Origin: Solitalea canadensis DSM 3403
GTDB taxonomy: Bacteria > Bacteroidota > Bacteroidia > Sphingobacteriales > Sphingobacteriaceae
Reading direction: 5' to 3'
Length of the DNA stretch: 64,000 bases
Assembly: GCF_000242635.2 (NCBI RefSeq)
Contig: NC_017770.1
Span: forward strand, 2,864,669 to 2,928,668
The translations under genes and the position numbers were made by a program. Of the stretch, positions 27,887 through 36,583 are shown one piece after another; positions within the stretch are counted from its first letter, which is position 1; every line of letters starts with the position of its first letter. Below the pieces are notes generated by a model. It saw only the letters and a list, made by a program, of their open reading frames with translations. It ran no database searches and was not told where the DNA came from.

Positions 27887-29473
27887 CTAATTCCACCTAT
27901 CCATATAGGCAGTTGAAAGGTCAACCCGATAACGATCAGGCATTTTATCATTTAACATCCCTCCGGGTTCAACATAAGGGAAGATATCTTCATACGTTCT
28001 GATCTCATTCATAAACACACGACGATAAATATGTGAACGAGTAAGATCCCTGTAGTTATCAATACCAGCTGCTCCTATCAATTCAACAAAGTTCTTAACT
28101 GTTTCTGCATGATAATTCGCTACACGTTGTTTTTTATCATCAACCACTAAACCAACAGTTAATGATGGATCTTGAGTAGCAACTCCTGTCGGACATTTAT
28201 TCGTGTTACATTGTAATGCTTGAATACATCCTACAGCCATCATCATTGCACGTGCAGAGTTACAAGCATCTGCTCCAATTGCGATAGCTCTTACAATACT
28301 GAAACCAGATAATATTTTCCCTGAAGCAATAATCTTGATATGATGACGGATATTGTAACCCACCAGCATATTATGCACAAAAGCCAAACCATCTAATAAT
28401 GGCGCTCCTACATAATTTGAAAACTCTTGCGGTGCAGCTCCTGTTCCACCTTCACCACCATCAACGGTAATAAAATCTGGATAACAGTCGAGCTCGATCA
28501 TGGCTTTACAAATACCGATAAACTCGTTTCCGCGACCAATACACAATTTAAAACCAACCGGTTTTCCACCTGATAGGTCACGTAATTGCTGGATGAATTT
28601 TACCAGTTCGAGTGGATTATTAAATGCAGAGTGAAACGGTGGTGATGCCACGGTTGTTCCTGGCTTAATATGACGAATTGCTGCAATTTCAGGTGTATTC
28701 TTAGTTGCCGGTAAAATACCCCCGTGACCAGGTTTAGCACCTTGGGAAATTTTAAGCTCAATCATTTTTACTTCCGGACGAGTTGCGTTCAGTTTAAATC
28801 CTTCTGCAGAGAAATTACCATTCTCATCACGACAACCAAAATATCCGGTACCAATTTGCCAAATTAGATCGCCACCTTGTCTTAAGTGGTGTGGGCTAAC
28901 TCCTCCTTCTCCCGTATTATGAGCAAACCCTCCTATTTTGGCACCGCCATTCAAGGCCTCAATCGCGTTTGAACTTAAGGCACCAAAACTCATCGCAGAA
29001 ACGTTTAACAAGCTTGAAGCATAAGGATGTTTACAATCCTTATTACCAATTACAACTTTAGGATTACGATCTAACTTTGTAAAATCTTTTGGCGCAATTG
29101 AATGACTCATCCATTCGTAGCCTTCAGCATAAACATCCATTTGAGTACCAAATGCCATTGAATCAACCTCGTGTTTAGCACGCTGATAAATGGTAGAACG
29201 ATCAATACGGTTTATCGGGCGTCCATCGATATCAGATTCAATAAAATATTGGTAAAGTTTTGGTCTGAGCGCCTCCATCCAATAACGCATACGGCCAAAA
29301 ACCGGATAGGTACGCATGATTGAATGTTTAGTTTGGGACATATCATAGATACCAAGGATAGTAAGTGCCACTATCACAATTAATGGAATGTACCAATTTA
29401 CGTTTACAAAGGCACCTAAGAGTGCACATACAATAATACCTGCTATTGAACTAACTATAAATCCCTTTCGCAT
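27887..29473 (-). CDS. FMN-binding glutamate synthase-family protein
   Basis: The protein has 528 residues from the ATG at 29473; a TTG 33 bp further upstream is not preferred. Two N-terminal membrane helices (GFIVSSIAGIIVCALLGAFV, WYIPLIVIVALTILGIY) precede the glutamate-synthase FMN domain. Signature parts are SAMSFGALSSNAIEALN, NTGEGGVSPHH, KPGHGGILPATKNTPEIA, TVDGGEGGTGAAPQEF, IIASGKILSGF and the cysteine cluster CIQALQCNTNKCPTGVA for a 3Fe-4S centre. It lacks the glutaminase domain, so it does not make glutamate from glutamine by itself. The physiological substrate of this membrane-attached group is uncertain. Confidence 0.9.
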   Translation of the reverse strand: MRKGFIVSSIAGIIVCALLGAFVNVNWYIPLIVIVALTILGIYDMSQTKHSIMRTYPVFGRMRYWMEALRPKLYQYFIESDIDGRPINRIDRSTIYQRAKHEVDSMAFGTQMDVYAEGYEWMSHSIAPKDFTKLDRNPKVVIGNKDCKHPYASSLLNVSAMSFGALSSNAIEALNGGAKIGGFAHNTGEGGVSPHHLRQGGDLIWQIGTGYFGCRDENGNFSAEGFKLNATRPEVKMIELKISQGAKPGHGGILPATKNTPEIAAIRHIKPGTTVASPPFHSAFNNPLELVKFIQQLRDLSGGKPVGFKLCIGRGNEFIGICKAMIELDCYPDFITVDGGEGGTGAAPQEFSNYVGAPLLDGLAFVHNMLVGYNIRHHIKIIASGKILSGFSIVRAIAIGADACNSARAMMMAVGCIQALQCNTNKCPTGVATQDPSLTVGLVVDDKKQRVANYHAETVKNFVELIGAAGIDNYRDLTRSHIYRRVFMNEIRTYEDIFPYVEPGGMLNDKMPDRYRVDLSTAYMDRWN

Positions 29474-29724
29474 ATTATTTACTTTCTTTTTTAACAGTTT
29501 AGACAAATTGCACTAAGGCCGACGTTTGTTTATTTTTTCAAACGGCAAAATTAGCTTATTCTATATGGAAAGAAAGTTTTTGAATAGTGATTCAAAACGA
29601 ATGCTTCTAAAAAAGAGTAAATTATCACCTAAACCTGATCAAAATCATGAATTATTCAATAAAAAAGCTTTTGCTTACATTATTTCTCATATTTGTATGG
29701 AAAATTTAGCAACCCCTCAAAAGC

Positions 29725-30114
29725 ATGCTTAAACTCAATAAGATTCACCATATCGCTATAATTTGTTCCGATTATGAAAAATCTAAATCTTTTTATTGTG
29801 ATGTTTTAGGCCTAAGCATTATTCAGGAAACTTTTAGAGCTGAAAGAGAGTCCTATAAATTGGATTTGGCGTTGGGGAGTAATTACGTAATTGAACTATT
29901 TTCCTTTCCCGACCCTCCGGTTCGTCGTTCTTTCCCCGAAGCTTGCGGATTGCGTCACCTTGCATTTGAAGTGGATGATATAAAAAGTGCAAAGGAAGAA
30001 TTAATATCAAAAGGAGTAACTGTTCAGGAAATAAGGATGGATGAACTTACCGGAAAGCAGTTTGCTTTTTTCGATGATCCGGATGGGTTGCCACTTGAGA
30101 TTTATCAAAAGTAG
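29725..30114 (+). CDS. VOC (glyoxalase/bleomycin-resistance) family protein, YaeR/GloA2-like
   Basis: The protein has 129 residues with two beta-alpha-beta-beta-beta modules. Metal-ligand positions are visible: HHIAI near the start, ELFSF at the end of module one, LRHLAFEVDD at the start of module two and LEIYQK at the C-terminus. The RESYKLDLAL and PDPPVRRSFPEACGL stretches are characteristic of the YaeR-like subgroup. The catalytic role is not established in this subgroup. The 250 bp upstream has no convincing gene. Confidence 0.88.
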   Translation: MLKLNKIHHIAIICSDYEKSKSFYCDVLGLSIIQETFRAERESYKLDLALGSNYVIELFSFPDPPVRRSFPEACGLRHLAFEVDDIKSAKEELISKGVTVQEIRMDELTGKQFAFFDDPDGLPLEIYQK

Positions 30115-30119
30115 GCAAA

Positions 30120-30150
30120 TAAAAGATCTGCCGGGTTTTACCCCGGCAGA
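30120..30150 (-). terminator. Hairpin TCTGCCGGG/CCCGGCAGA
   Basis: A perfect 9-bp GC-rich stem with loop TTTTAC. Read on the minus strand it is followed by TCTTTTATTT, so it best terminates the lipoprotein gene that ends at 30225. Confidence 0.75.
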
Positions 30151-30224
30151 CCTGCAATCAATTATTACAACTATAACTATAGAACCCACTTACCAGCCAG
30201 AATAAGCAGGTTAACTAAATAGAA

Positions 30225-31070
30225 TTATTTACAAGTGTAAATGTAGGAGGTTACAGAGGTGTCTGTTCCAACTTTTGAAGTTTCTTTGGTTACTTGTTTA
30301 TCACCATTAATTTCGTAGGTGTATTCAATAGAATTAGAGCCACCCTCACTAGTGTGAGTTTCTTTTTTTACCAAATTTTTAGAGCCTTTACCCAGGAAGA
30401 ATCTAATATTTGATCCTGAACCTCTGTTATCTTCTTTATCCGTATAGTACTCGTAGGTACTGTTAGAAACAGATGTGAATGGCATATCTCCAAGTATTTC
30501 ATTGGTATTTTTTGAAGCAGTAAGATTACCCCCGGTGTACGTATTTTCGGTGGTTAAACGCGACTTAAAAGGTCCAGGGTTTTCAGGATCAGTACTTGTT
30601 ACGGTTGTTTCCATTACTGATTTAGCCAAGTAACCTGCTCCATCGTATTGGTAAGTTACCACAATTACACCTGTGTAAGTAAAGCCATCTTCTTCGTAGG
30701 TTTCGGTCCACTCACCTTTAGAAGCATAACCATTAGCTCCAATGGTATAAGTAAATTCACCTTCTTTTGAATTATCGTCATCAAAATTGGTTACAACTAC
30801 CTTATCTGTATTATACGCAATCGTTGAGTATTCATCTAATTTTCCGGCATCATCAAAATCTGAAACTTTAGTTAAGCGGTTCTTTGAGTCATACTCGTAC
30901 TTAATTTCAACATGACCATCACCATCATTTTCCTGTGTAATCAAACAGGTTTTTCCTCCAGGATTTGGATTTGGATTTGGCCCATCACCATCATCATCAT
31001 TTGAACATGAACCAGCTATCAATAAAAAGCTTAGAGTCAGTGCAGAGAGTGTAATTTTAGAAGTTTTCAT
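30225..31070 (-). CDS. Lipoprotein with YD/RHS-like strand repeats
   Basis: The protein has 281 residues. A lipoprotein signal ends at Cys22 (LLIAGSC/SND), followed by an Asp-rich and Pro-Asn-Gly linker (NDDDGDGPNPNPNPGG). The mature part repeats short beta-hairpins: EIKYEYDSKNRLTKVS, EFTYTIGANGYAS, VVTYQYDGAGYLAKS, ENTYTGGNLTASKN and STYEYYTDKED, matching the YEYDxxGxL pattern of DUF4595/RHS-like Bacteroidota lipoproteins. The Asp/Asn-rich linker after Cys resembles the lipoprotein export signal for surface exposure. Function is unknown. Confidence 0.75.
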   Translation of the reverse strand: MKTSKITLSALTLSFLLIAGSCSNDDDGDGPNPNPNPGGKTCLITQENDGDGHVEIKYEYDSKNRLTKVSDFDDAGKLDEYSTIAYNTDKVVVTNFDDDNSKEGEFTYTIGANGYASKGEWTETYEEDGFTYTGVIVVTYQYDGAGYLAKSVMETTVTSTDPENPGPFKSRLTTENTYTGGNLTASKNTNEILGDMPFTSVSNSTYEYYTDKEDNRGSGSNIRFFLGKGSKNLVKKETHTSEGGSNSIEYTYEINGDKQVTKETSKVGTDTSVTSYIYTCK

Positions 31071-31320
31071 TTTTGTGATTTATTTTATTTTAGTTATTAA
31101 TGTTTCATATTATAATTCACGTAGATATCAGTTGACTGCGCTTAAATAGGTAGTCTGTTTTTGACGATAACAAAACTAAGTCAGCAAAAGCAGGTTCAAT
31201 TAAGTATAAATACCTAATTTTCAAGATACTGATTAACAGTAATTACGCATCAATTGATAAAAATGCTACAAAAAGAAAATAAAATATTGATTACGTTCAT
31301 TTAAACATTATCCGGCTTAC

Positions 31321-31328
31321 TACCTTTG
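31321..31328 (+). promoter_or_regulatory. -7 promoter box (TACCTTTG) of fmt
   Basis: An exact TAnnTTTG match 17 bp before the fmt ATG, implying a very short leader. No clear TTTG at -33. Confidence 0.55.
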
Positions 31329-31345
31329 CAGTTCATTTATAATAT

Positions 31346-32281
31346 ATGAAGATCGTTTTTATGGGCACACCCGATTTTGCGGTAGCCTCACTTAATACAT
31401 TAGTTGAAAATAATTACGAAATAGCAGCAGTGGTTACTGCACCTGATAAGCCGGCAGGGAGAGGTCAGCAATTGTCGCAATCGGCTGTAAAAAAATATGC
31501 AGTTGAAAAACAACTGAAAGTTTTACAACCCGAAAAACTTAAAAATGCAGATTTCCTTACCGAATTAAAGGCCTTAAATGCTGATCTGTTTATTGTTGTC
31601 GCATTCAGGATGTTACCTGAGGTAGTTTGGAATATGCCTCCAAAAGGTACTTTTAATCTTCATGGATCATTACTTCCGCAATACCGTGGCGCGGCTCCAA
31701 TTAACTGGGCGGTAATCAACGGAGAAAAGGAAACGGGAGTCACCACTTTTTTCCTACAACACGAAATTGATACAGGGAACATTATTTTCAATGCTAAAAC
31801 GGCAATTACAGATGAAGATAATGCAGGCTCAGTTCATGATAAATTAATGAAAATTGGGGCCAATCTTGTTCTGAAAACAGTTAGAGCGATTGAAAACAAT
31901 GAAGTGAAACCAATTACGCAAGATTTGGTTATCGCTGATTTAGGTATATCTCCTGATGGACTTAAACACGCTCCGAAAATTTTTAAAGATGATTGTAAGG
32001 TTAACTGGAATCAGCCTACGGAGCAGATTTTTAACTTAATCAGAGGTTTGAGTCCCTACCCTACAGCTTTTACTGAGTTAGATGGACTCACTTTGAAACT
32101 TTTCACAATAGAAAAAGAGATCGTTCAACACAATGAAATGCCAGGAAAAGTGCTTTCCGACGGCAAGAAATTCCTAAAATTCACTACCCAGGATGGCTAT
32201 ATCAATGTTCTTGAATTACAGTTGCAAGGTAAAAAAAGAATGAAGGTGGATGAATTTTTAAGAGGCTATCGGTTGAGTTGA
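31346..32281 (+). CDS. fmt: Methionyl-tRNA formyltransferase
   Basis: The protein has 311 residues, normal length. It begins KIVFMGTPDFAVASL, and the formyl-folate site shows HGSLLPQYRGAAPINWAVI and NGEKETGVTTFFLQHEIDTG, the classic Fmt signature with the catalytic Asn/His/Asp set (N-L-HGS, D in EIDTG). The C-terminal OB-like domain binds tRNA. The enzyme formylates Met-tRNAi with 10-formyl-THF. The gene is monocistronic here; a long repeat region follows directly after its stop. Confidence 0.97.
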   Translation: MKIVFMGTPDFAVASLNTLVENNYEIAAVVTAPDKPAGRGQQLSQSAVKKYAVEKQLKVLQPEKLKNADFLTELKALNADLFIVVAFRMLPEVVWNMPPKGTFNLHGSLLPQYRGAAPINWAVINGEKETGVTTFFLQHEIDTGNIIFNAKTAITDEDNAGSVHDKLMKIGANLVLKTVRAIENNEVKPITQDLVIADLGISPDGLKHAPKIFKDDCKVNWNQPTEQIFNLIRGLSPYPTAFTELDGLTLKLFTIEKEIVQHNEMPGKVLSDGKKFLKFTTQDGYINVLELQLQGKKRMKVDEFLRGYRLS

Positions 32282-32287
32282 GTTTTT

Positions 32288-32390
32288 GAATTGCGGATTG
32301 CTTATTACGGGTTGCAGATTGCGGGTTACGGATTAAGGGTTGCGGATTACGGGTTGCGTGTTACGTGTTACGTGTTACGAATTCTTGAAA
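32288..32390. repeat. TTACGGGTTGCGGATT word repeat, complement of the adjacent array
   Basis: Words such as TTACGGGTTGC, GCGGATTACGGGTTGCGT and GTTACGTGTTACG recur. They are the complement of the CGTAACACG/CGCAACTCG words in the array at 32402-32790, so the two parts can form a large imperfect hairpin. Confidence 0.75.
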
Positions 32391-32401
32391 ACCAAAGTTC
32401 T

Positions 32402-32790
32402 CTCAAAAAACCCGTAACACGTAACTCGGAACCCGAAATTTAATAATGCCCAAACAAAAACCCGTAACTCGAAACACGCAACTCGTAATCTCAAAAAAAA
32501 ACTCGTAACACGTAACTCGGAACCCGAAATTTAATAATGCCCAAACAAAAACCCGTAACTCGAAACACGCAACTCGTAATCTCAAAAAAAAACTCGTAAC
32601 ACGTAACTCGAAACCCGAAATTTAATAATGCCCAAACAAAAACCCGTAACTCGAAACACGCAACTCGTAATCCCTAAAAAACTCGTAACACGTAACTCGA
32701 AACCCGAAATTTAATAATGCCCAAACAAAAACCCGTAACTCGAAACACGCAACTCGTAACCCCTAAATACGCAACTCGCAACCCGTAATT
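32402..32790. repeat. Tandem array, four copies of a ~91-bp unit built from CGTAACTCG words
   Basis: The core TAATAATGCCCAAACAAAAA recurs at 32441, 32532, 32623 and 32712, giving periods of 91, 91 and 89 bp. Each unit contains self-similar words: CGTAACACGTAACTCG, AACCCGAAATT, CCCGTAACTCGAAACACGCA and ACTCGTAAT. Copies differ by a few substitutions (CGGAACCC versus CGAAACCC) and by A-tract length. It lies between fmt (+) and a lipoprotein gene (-), in 519 bp without a gene. It is contiguous, with no spacers. Confidence 0.9.
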
Positions 32791-32800
32791 CAATTCGTAA

Positions 32801-33361
32801 TCAATACTTATAAACTACGTTATTGATCTTAACTTCTGAGTAAGGCTCTTCAAAACCTAACCCTTTTCTGAAGGTAATCGTATGGTCTGCAATAGAACTA
32901 TACTCCGGATAATCATATTGAAAGACCATAATATCATCTGTCTTTTCCAACACAAGAATCTTTAAATTATTGGGGCTATTAGGACTAGTGGTGCTATAAA
33001 ATACATCTCCTTTTTTCTTATTGAAAGAAGCAATATGAATTTCTGAAACGAGAGCAAGTGGAGAATCAAAAGCTTGATAAAGGTTATTTTGATCATCAAG
33101 ACGATAAAATTCACTCCAAGTAACATCACCTCCAACCAATCCATCAAAGTGGAAATATTCTTTTCCTCCTATGGTCACCTTTTCTTTTATATTATAAAAA
33201 GTGTGTTCACTAAACTTTTTGTAGTCTCCAATATGCATAGGAAAGAAACCCAAACTCTTATCAAAACTTGGAATAACTTTTTCATTACCCTTATCCTTTT
33301 TACAGGCAGATAAAGTGGTGATAGATAGAATAACCAGCGAATAAGCGATGATCTTTTTCAT
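32801..33361 (-). CDS. Hypothetical lipoprotein
   Basis: The protein has 186 residues with a lipoprotein signal ending at Cys20 (TTLSAC/KKD). The mature part starts with a Lys/Asp/Glu-rich linker and has the strand-rich pattern FFPMHIGDYKKFSEHTFYN, GGKEYFHFDGLVGGD, FYRLDDQNNLYQ and TFRKGLGFEEPYSEV. This YxPLxxGNxW-like opening followed by strands ending in GLG is common in Bacteroidota surface lipoproteins of unknown role. It stands alone between the tandem array and the glycosyltransferase gene on the same strand (65-bp gap). Confidence 0.65.
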   Translation of the reverse strand: MKKIIAYSLVILSITTLSACKKDKGNEKVIPSFDKSLGFFPMHIGDYKKFSEHTFYNIKEKVTIGGKEYFHFDGLVGGDVTWSEFYRLDDQNNLYQAFDSPLALVSEIHIASFNKKKGDVFYSTTSPNSPNNLKILVLEKTDDIMVFQYDYPEYSSIADHTITFRKGLGFEEPYSEVKINNVVYKY

Positions 33362-33426
33362 TGTAGTATTTTTAATGATAGATTAATCTTTTATCGCCTA
33401 TACGTAGTTAGATTATCAATTGTTAA

Positions 33427-34989
33427 TCAATTTCTTACTAAAAATGATCGTTCCTCTTTAATTGCCGATTCAACCAATCTATCTATATTTTGTATGGGTT
33501 CTTGCAATAAATAAACGCCAGTCCCTTTTTCTCTTGCGTAGGGATTGGTAACCTCTCCCATCTTCTTTACCGATTTAAATAGATGAAAAGCGTCTTCATC
33601 ATTATTTCTAACGAAATCAATATAAATCATCGTTTTAAAGGTCGGGTTTGGTGGCATCCATAACATAAAACTGGCATTTAAACTATGAATCTCAGGTAAA
33701 TTATATTGTTTGCGATAATGATGTAAGGCGCCTGCAAACCCATAATTGCCACAAAAAATGATTGTTTGTTTTTGTTCTTCAGGAGGTAATGAATGATAAA
33801 CTTTTGCGGCTTTCTCTGCCATCTCATCCCAGCCAAACATATCTGCATAATCCTGTGGAAGTTCATGTACATTTCCATCTTCCCAACGAAACGGACTATC
33901 AATACCTTTGCTCACCATTTTATTCTTGTATTCGATCATTTTAGGTAGTGACAGATAGGGTACAGTTATGGGCAGTAACGGATACAACAGCAATAAAACA
34001 CTAACAAGTAATGCCGGCCGGAACCAAAATGCAAGTTTCGATGAGGTAATTTTCTCAATAAATACTGCCCCACCAGCCATTACCATTGGATAAACCCCAA
34101 TTGTATAATAACTTTTTCCGCTTGTAATAAGCAACAAAAGGATAACAAACAAAGCTGTAAGTCCAATTAGCTTATAACGTGACCGTGTAAAAATCAATGC
34201 ATAAAAACCCAGAAGAACAACGGGTAGCGCCGTTATATTCATCAACAATTGATCAACAAAGAAATTGATCGGCTTAACATTTACCAATTGGGTTTCGCGC
34301 AGTTCCTTCATGTGATGGACCACCGGAAAATTATAAGAATATTGCCAAAATAAATTGGGAAGGAAAATCAGAAAAGCAATCAAAGCGGAAATCCAAAAGT
34401 ACTTATTGATCAACAGCTTTCTTTCATTGGTAAACAACATCGCAACACCCATTGAAAAAATAAAAAATGCTGATGAATATTTGTTCATCATTCCTAAGCC
34501 AAAAGCTATTCCCAGGTAAATAAGCCATTTTGTTGTTCCTTCATTAATATAGCGGATCAATAAGTAGCCAAATAAAGTCCAGAAGAACACTTCAATAATC
34601 ACGGGCTGGAATAACAAGCTTACCCTTAGAAATACTAAAGAGAATAAAACGGTAAAACATGCCAAAAATTCACCAAATCGCTTTGCTCCCATTTCGCGAG
34701 CCATTAAACCACTTAAGGCTACTATTGCAGCACCAAATAAAGTGGGAAATAACCTAACAGCCTCAATTGAGCTTCCCAATACATTGTTTACTATAAAGGC
34801 TAAAATTGATATAAACGGTGGTACTTCCAGATATCCCCAATCCAGGTGATCACCTTCAGCTAGGTATAGAAACTCATCTCTATGAAAACCATAATTATGA
34901 TTAGTTAGCAAATGAATAAGCAGTTTAAGAACGACAAATGTTAGAATGATAGCATTTCGCTGTAGCCAGGTTGTTTGTTTGTTTTCCAT
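33427..34989 (-). CDS. GT39/ArnT-like membrane glycosyltransferase
   Basis: The protein has 520 residues from the ATG at 34989 (MENKQTTWLQ). The N-terminus has a hydrophobic helix, then the family's catalytic loop GFHRDEFLYLAEGDHLDWGYLEVPPF, in which the Asp/Glu after the first helix and the DWGYxxxPP motif match PMT_2/ArnT-like enzymes. About ten further membrane helices follow, then a soluble C-terminal domain of about 150 residues (IIFCGNYGFAGALHHYRKQY). Such enzymes move a sugar from a polyprenyl phosphate donor to lipid or protein acceptors at the periplasmic face. Acceptor and sugar are unknown. Confidence 0.85.
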   Translation of the reverse strand: MENKQTTWLQRNAIILTFVVLKLLIHLLTNHNYGFHRDEFLYLAEGDHLDWGYLEVPPFISILAFIVNNVLGSSIEAVRLFPTLFGAAIVALSGLMAREMGAKRFGEFLACFTVLFSLVFLRVSLLFQPVIIEVFFWTLFGYLLIRYINEGTTKWLIYLGIAFGLGMMNKYSSAFFIFSMGVAMLFTNERKLLINKYFWISALIAFLIFLPNLFWQYSYNFPVVHHMKELRETQLVNVKPINFFVDQLLMNITALPVVLLGFYALIFTRSRYKLIGLTALFVILLLLITSGKSYYTIGVYPMVMAGGAVFIEKITSSKLAFWFRPALLVSVLLLLYPLLPITVPYLSLPKMIEYKNKMVSKGIDSPFRWEDGNVHELPQDYADMFGWDEMAEKAAKVYHSLPPEEQKQTIIFCGNYGFAGALHHYRKQYNLPEIHSLNASFMLWMPPNPTFKTMIYIDFVRNNDEDAFHLFKSVKKMGEVTNPYAREKGTGVYLLQEPIQNIDRLVESAIKEERSFLVRN

Positions 34990-35215
34990 TTTAATGATTG
35001 ATCGATCACGAAAGATATTAATTTTTGCAGCAATATTATTAAGGCACATTACTTAAAATCGCGCTGGAAATAATCAAAAAAACAATGCTCTCAATAAATC
35101 GATAACGACACCCTTCCATTATGTCAATTACCCTGATACATCTACTCAATAACAGTTAACAAATTGATAATTATTAAATTAATCACTATATTAATTGTAT
35201 ACAATTTTTCTTACT

Positions 35216-35638
35216 ATGAAAACATTTCTTCTATTTTTAGCCATGATATTTTTAACCGAGCCTATCTTACTTGCACAGATAGACACGCTTAGCAAATCTT
35301 CAAATTACGAATTGGGTGCTAAATACCTGAAGAAAAGCAAAAGTCAGAAGACCATCGGATGGGTTATGGTTGGAGCCGGAACTGCATTAATTATTGCAGG
35401 AGCTGCCACCAATTCCAGTTCTTCAGATACCGGTTGGGAAAGCTTAAATACAGATGTTAATCAAGGGATATTAATTACTTCAGGATGTCTTGTTGGTTTG
35501 GGAAGTATTCCATTATTTATAGCAGGAAGGAAGAACCGTAAAAAGGCAGAAATATATTTAAAACCTGCAACTGCACTTAATTACATACAACAGAAACCTG
35601 CGTACTCAGCCCAGTTAGGTTTAATTATTCGCTTATAA
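35216..35638 (+). CDS. Small exported membrane protein, unknown
   Basis: The protein has 140 residues from the ATG at 35216 (MKTFLLFLAMIFL). A signal peptide ends near LLAQ/I. Two later hydrophobic segments, IGWVMVGAGTALIIAGAATN and GILITSGCLVGLGSIPLFIAG, form a glycine-rich hairpin, followed by the basic RKNRKKAE and a short C-terminal strand ending LGLIIRL. This signal-plus-helical-hairpin plan is common in small Bacteroidota envelope proteins. Function unknown. It is divergent from the glycosyltransferase. Confidence 0.6.
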   Translation: MKTFLLFLAMIFLTEPILLAQIDTLSKSSNYELGAKYLKKSKSQKTIGWVMVGAGTALIIAGAATNSSSSDTGWESLNTDVNQGILITSGCLVGLGSIPLFIAGRKNRKKAEIYLKPATALNYIQQKPAYSAQLGLIIRL

Positions 35639-35642
35639 ATAA

Positions 35643-35672
35643 AACTATAGGTAACTCGCAACACGAAACTCG
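35643..35672. repeat. Short copy of the CGTAACTCG word family
   Basis: TAGGTAACTCGCAACACGAA followed by ACTCGTAG uses the same words as the array at 32402-32790 and lies between convergent genes. Confidence 0.6.
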
Positions 35673-35687
35673 TAGCCATAATCCACA

Positions 35688-36533
35688 CTAAACAGAAAAT
35701 CTGTTCAGCATTTCGGTAAGCATTTTTGAATAACTATTGAAGAAACGTTTCTCCTGAAAACCAACTACCCAACGGATTCCTTGAGTCGCATTAGTTAAAA
35801 ATATTTCATCTGCATTGCGTAAAGCTTCTGGCTTAATCTTTACCTCATGCATTTTTAAGCCCGTATGCAAACCCATTTCCAAAATCACTTTGCGCATTAC
35901 TCCCGCTACACAACCTTCTGTTAATGCAGGGGTGTAAAACTCTCCGTTCTTTACTAAAAACAAATTTGAACTTATGCCCTCTACCAAATACCCTTCATCA
36001 TTCATCAGAATGCTATCGTCAATTCCCGAATTTTGTTTATGAATAGCTGCTAAAATATAAGGAAGACAATTGCTGGTCTTAATACCCGAAAGCGTATTGT
36101 AGTTTTTTCGAACATCCGGAAACACATCAATCAGTACCCCTTTTTTATTAGTTTCATAAACCGATTCGTCTGTTTTCTGCATTTCTACCACAAATAAACC
36201 ATTATTGCTTTTGGGAGTATACAGACCCTCTCCTTCCCGAAAAACACTAAAACGGATCCGGGCATTGTCAAATATCTTATTGCTTTTGGCTAACTGATGA
36301 ATTTGTTCATTTAAAAATTCAGCAGTGAAAGATTTATAGTTCTTGTAGCAAAGTGTTTTCATCCCTTCACGCAAACGCTCTGCGTGATAGCTTAAAAACT
36401 TCAACTCACCTTTTACCATTTTGATACTCTCAAAAAGACCGTCTCCATATCTGAAAGCACGGTTTTTTGTCGTAAATAAAGGCTCATTTTCAGTAAGTAT
36501 ATTCCCGTTATAATTAATAAAATGATTATGCAT
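35688..36533 (-). CDS. Class IV aminotransferase, probable aminodeoxychorismate lyase
   Basis: The protein has 281 residues. PLP fold type IV is shown by FRYGDGLFESIKMVKGEL, RFSVFREGEGLYTP, the Schiff-base Lys in SGIKTSNCLPYILA, LMNDEGYLVEGISSNLFLV and LTEGCVAGVMRKVILEM. The family contains branched-chain aminotransferases, D-amino-acid aminotransferases and 4-amino-4-deoxychorismate lyase (PabC). The size and the presence of a PabB gene elsewhere in the window (54743-56056) favour PabC, which releases p-aminobenzoate for folate synthesis, but the two are not neighbours. It is 50 bp downstream of the pseudouridine synthase on the same strand. Confidence 0.8.
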   Translation of the reverse strand: MHNHFINYNGNILTENEPLFTTKNRAFRYGDGLFESIKMVKGELKFLSYHAERLREGMKTLCYKNYKSFTAEFLNEQIHQLAKSNKIFDNARIRFSVFREGEGLYTPKSNNGLFVVEMQKTDESVYETNKKGVLIDVFPDVRKNYNTLSGIKTSNCLPYILAAIHKQNSGIDDSILMNDEGYLVEGISSNLFLVKNGEFYTPALTEGCVAGVMRKVILEMGLHTGLKMHEVKIKPEALRNADEIFLTNATQGIRWVVGFQEKRFFNSYSKMLTEMLNRFSV

Positions 36534-36583
36534 TTGTAGTTAAACAGCTTTAGTTCACGATAGTTACAGAGTAGTTATCATAA

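Noticed and set aside
29526-29732. ORF of 68 codons upstream of the VOC gene
   Set aside because: Low-complexity Lys/Ser/Phe text and an overlap with the next start; no sign of coding.
32403-32585. Minus-strand ORF of 60 codons in the tandem array
   Set aside because: It is a translation of the repeat words themselves (RVACFELRV type repeats) and is created by the array.
32402-32790. Possible CRISPR array (regular repeats)
   Set aside because: The ~91-bp units are contiguous and similar over their full length; there are no unique spacers and no cas genes.
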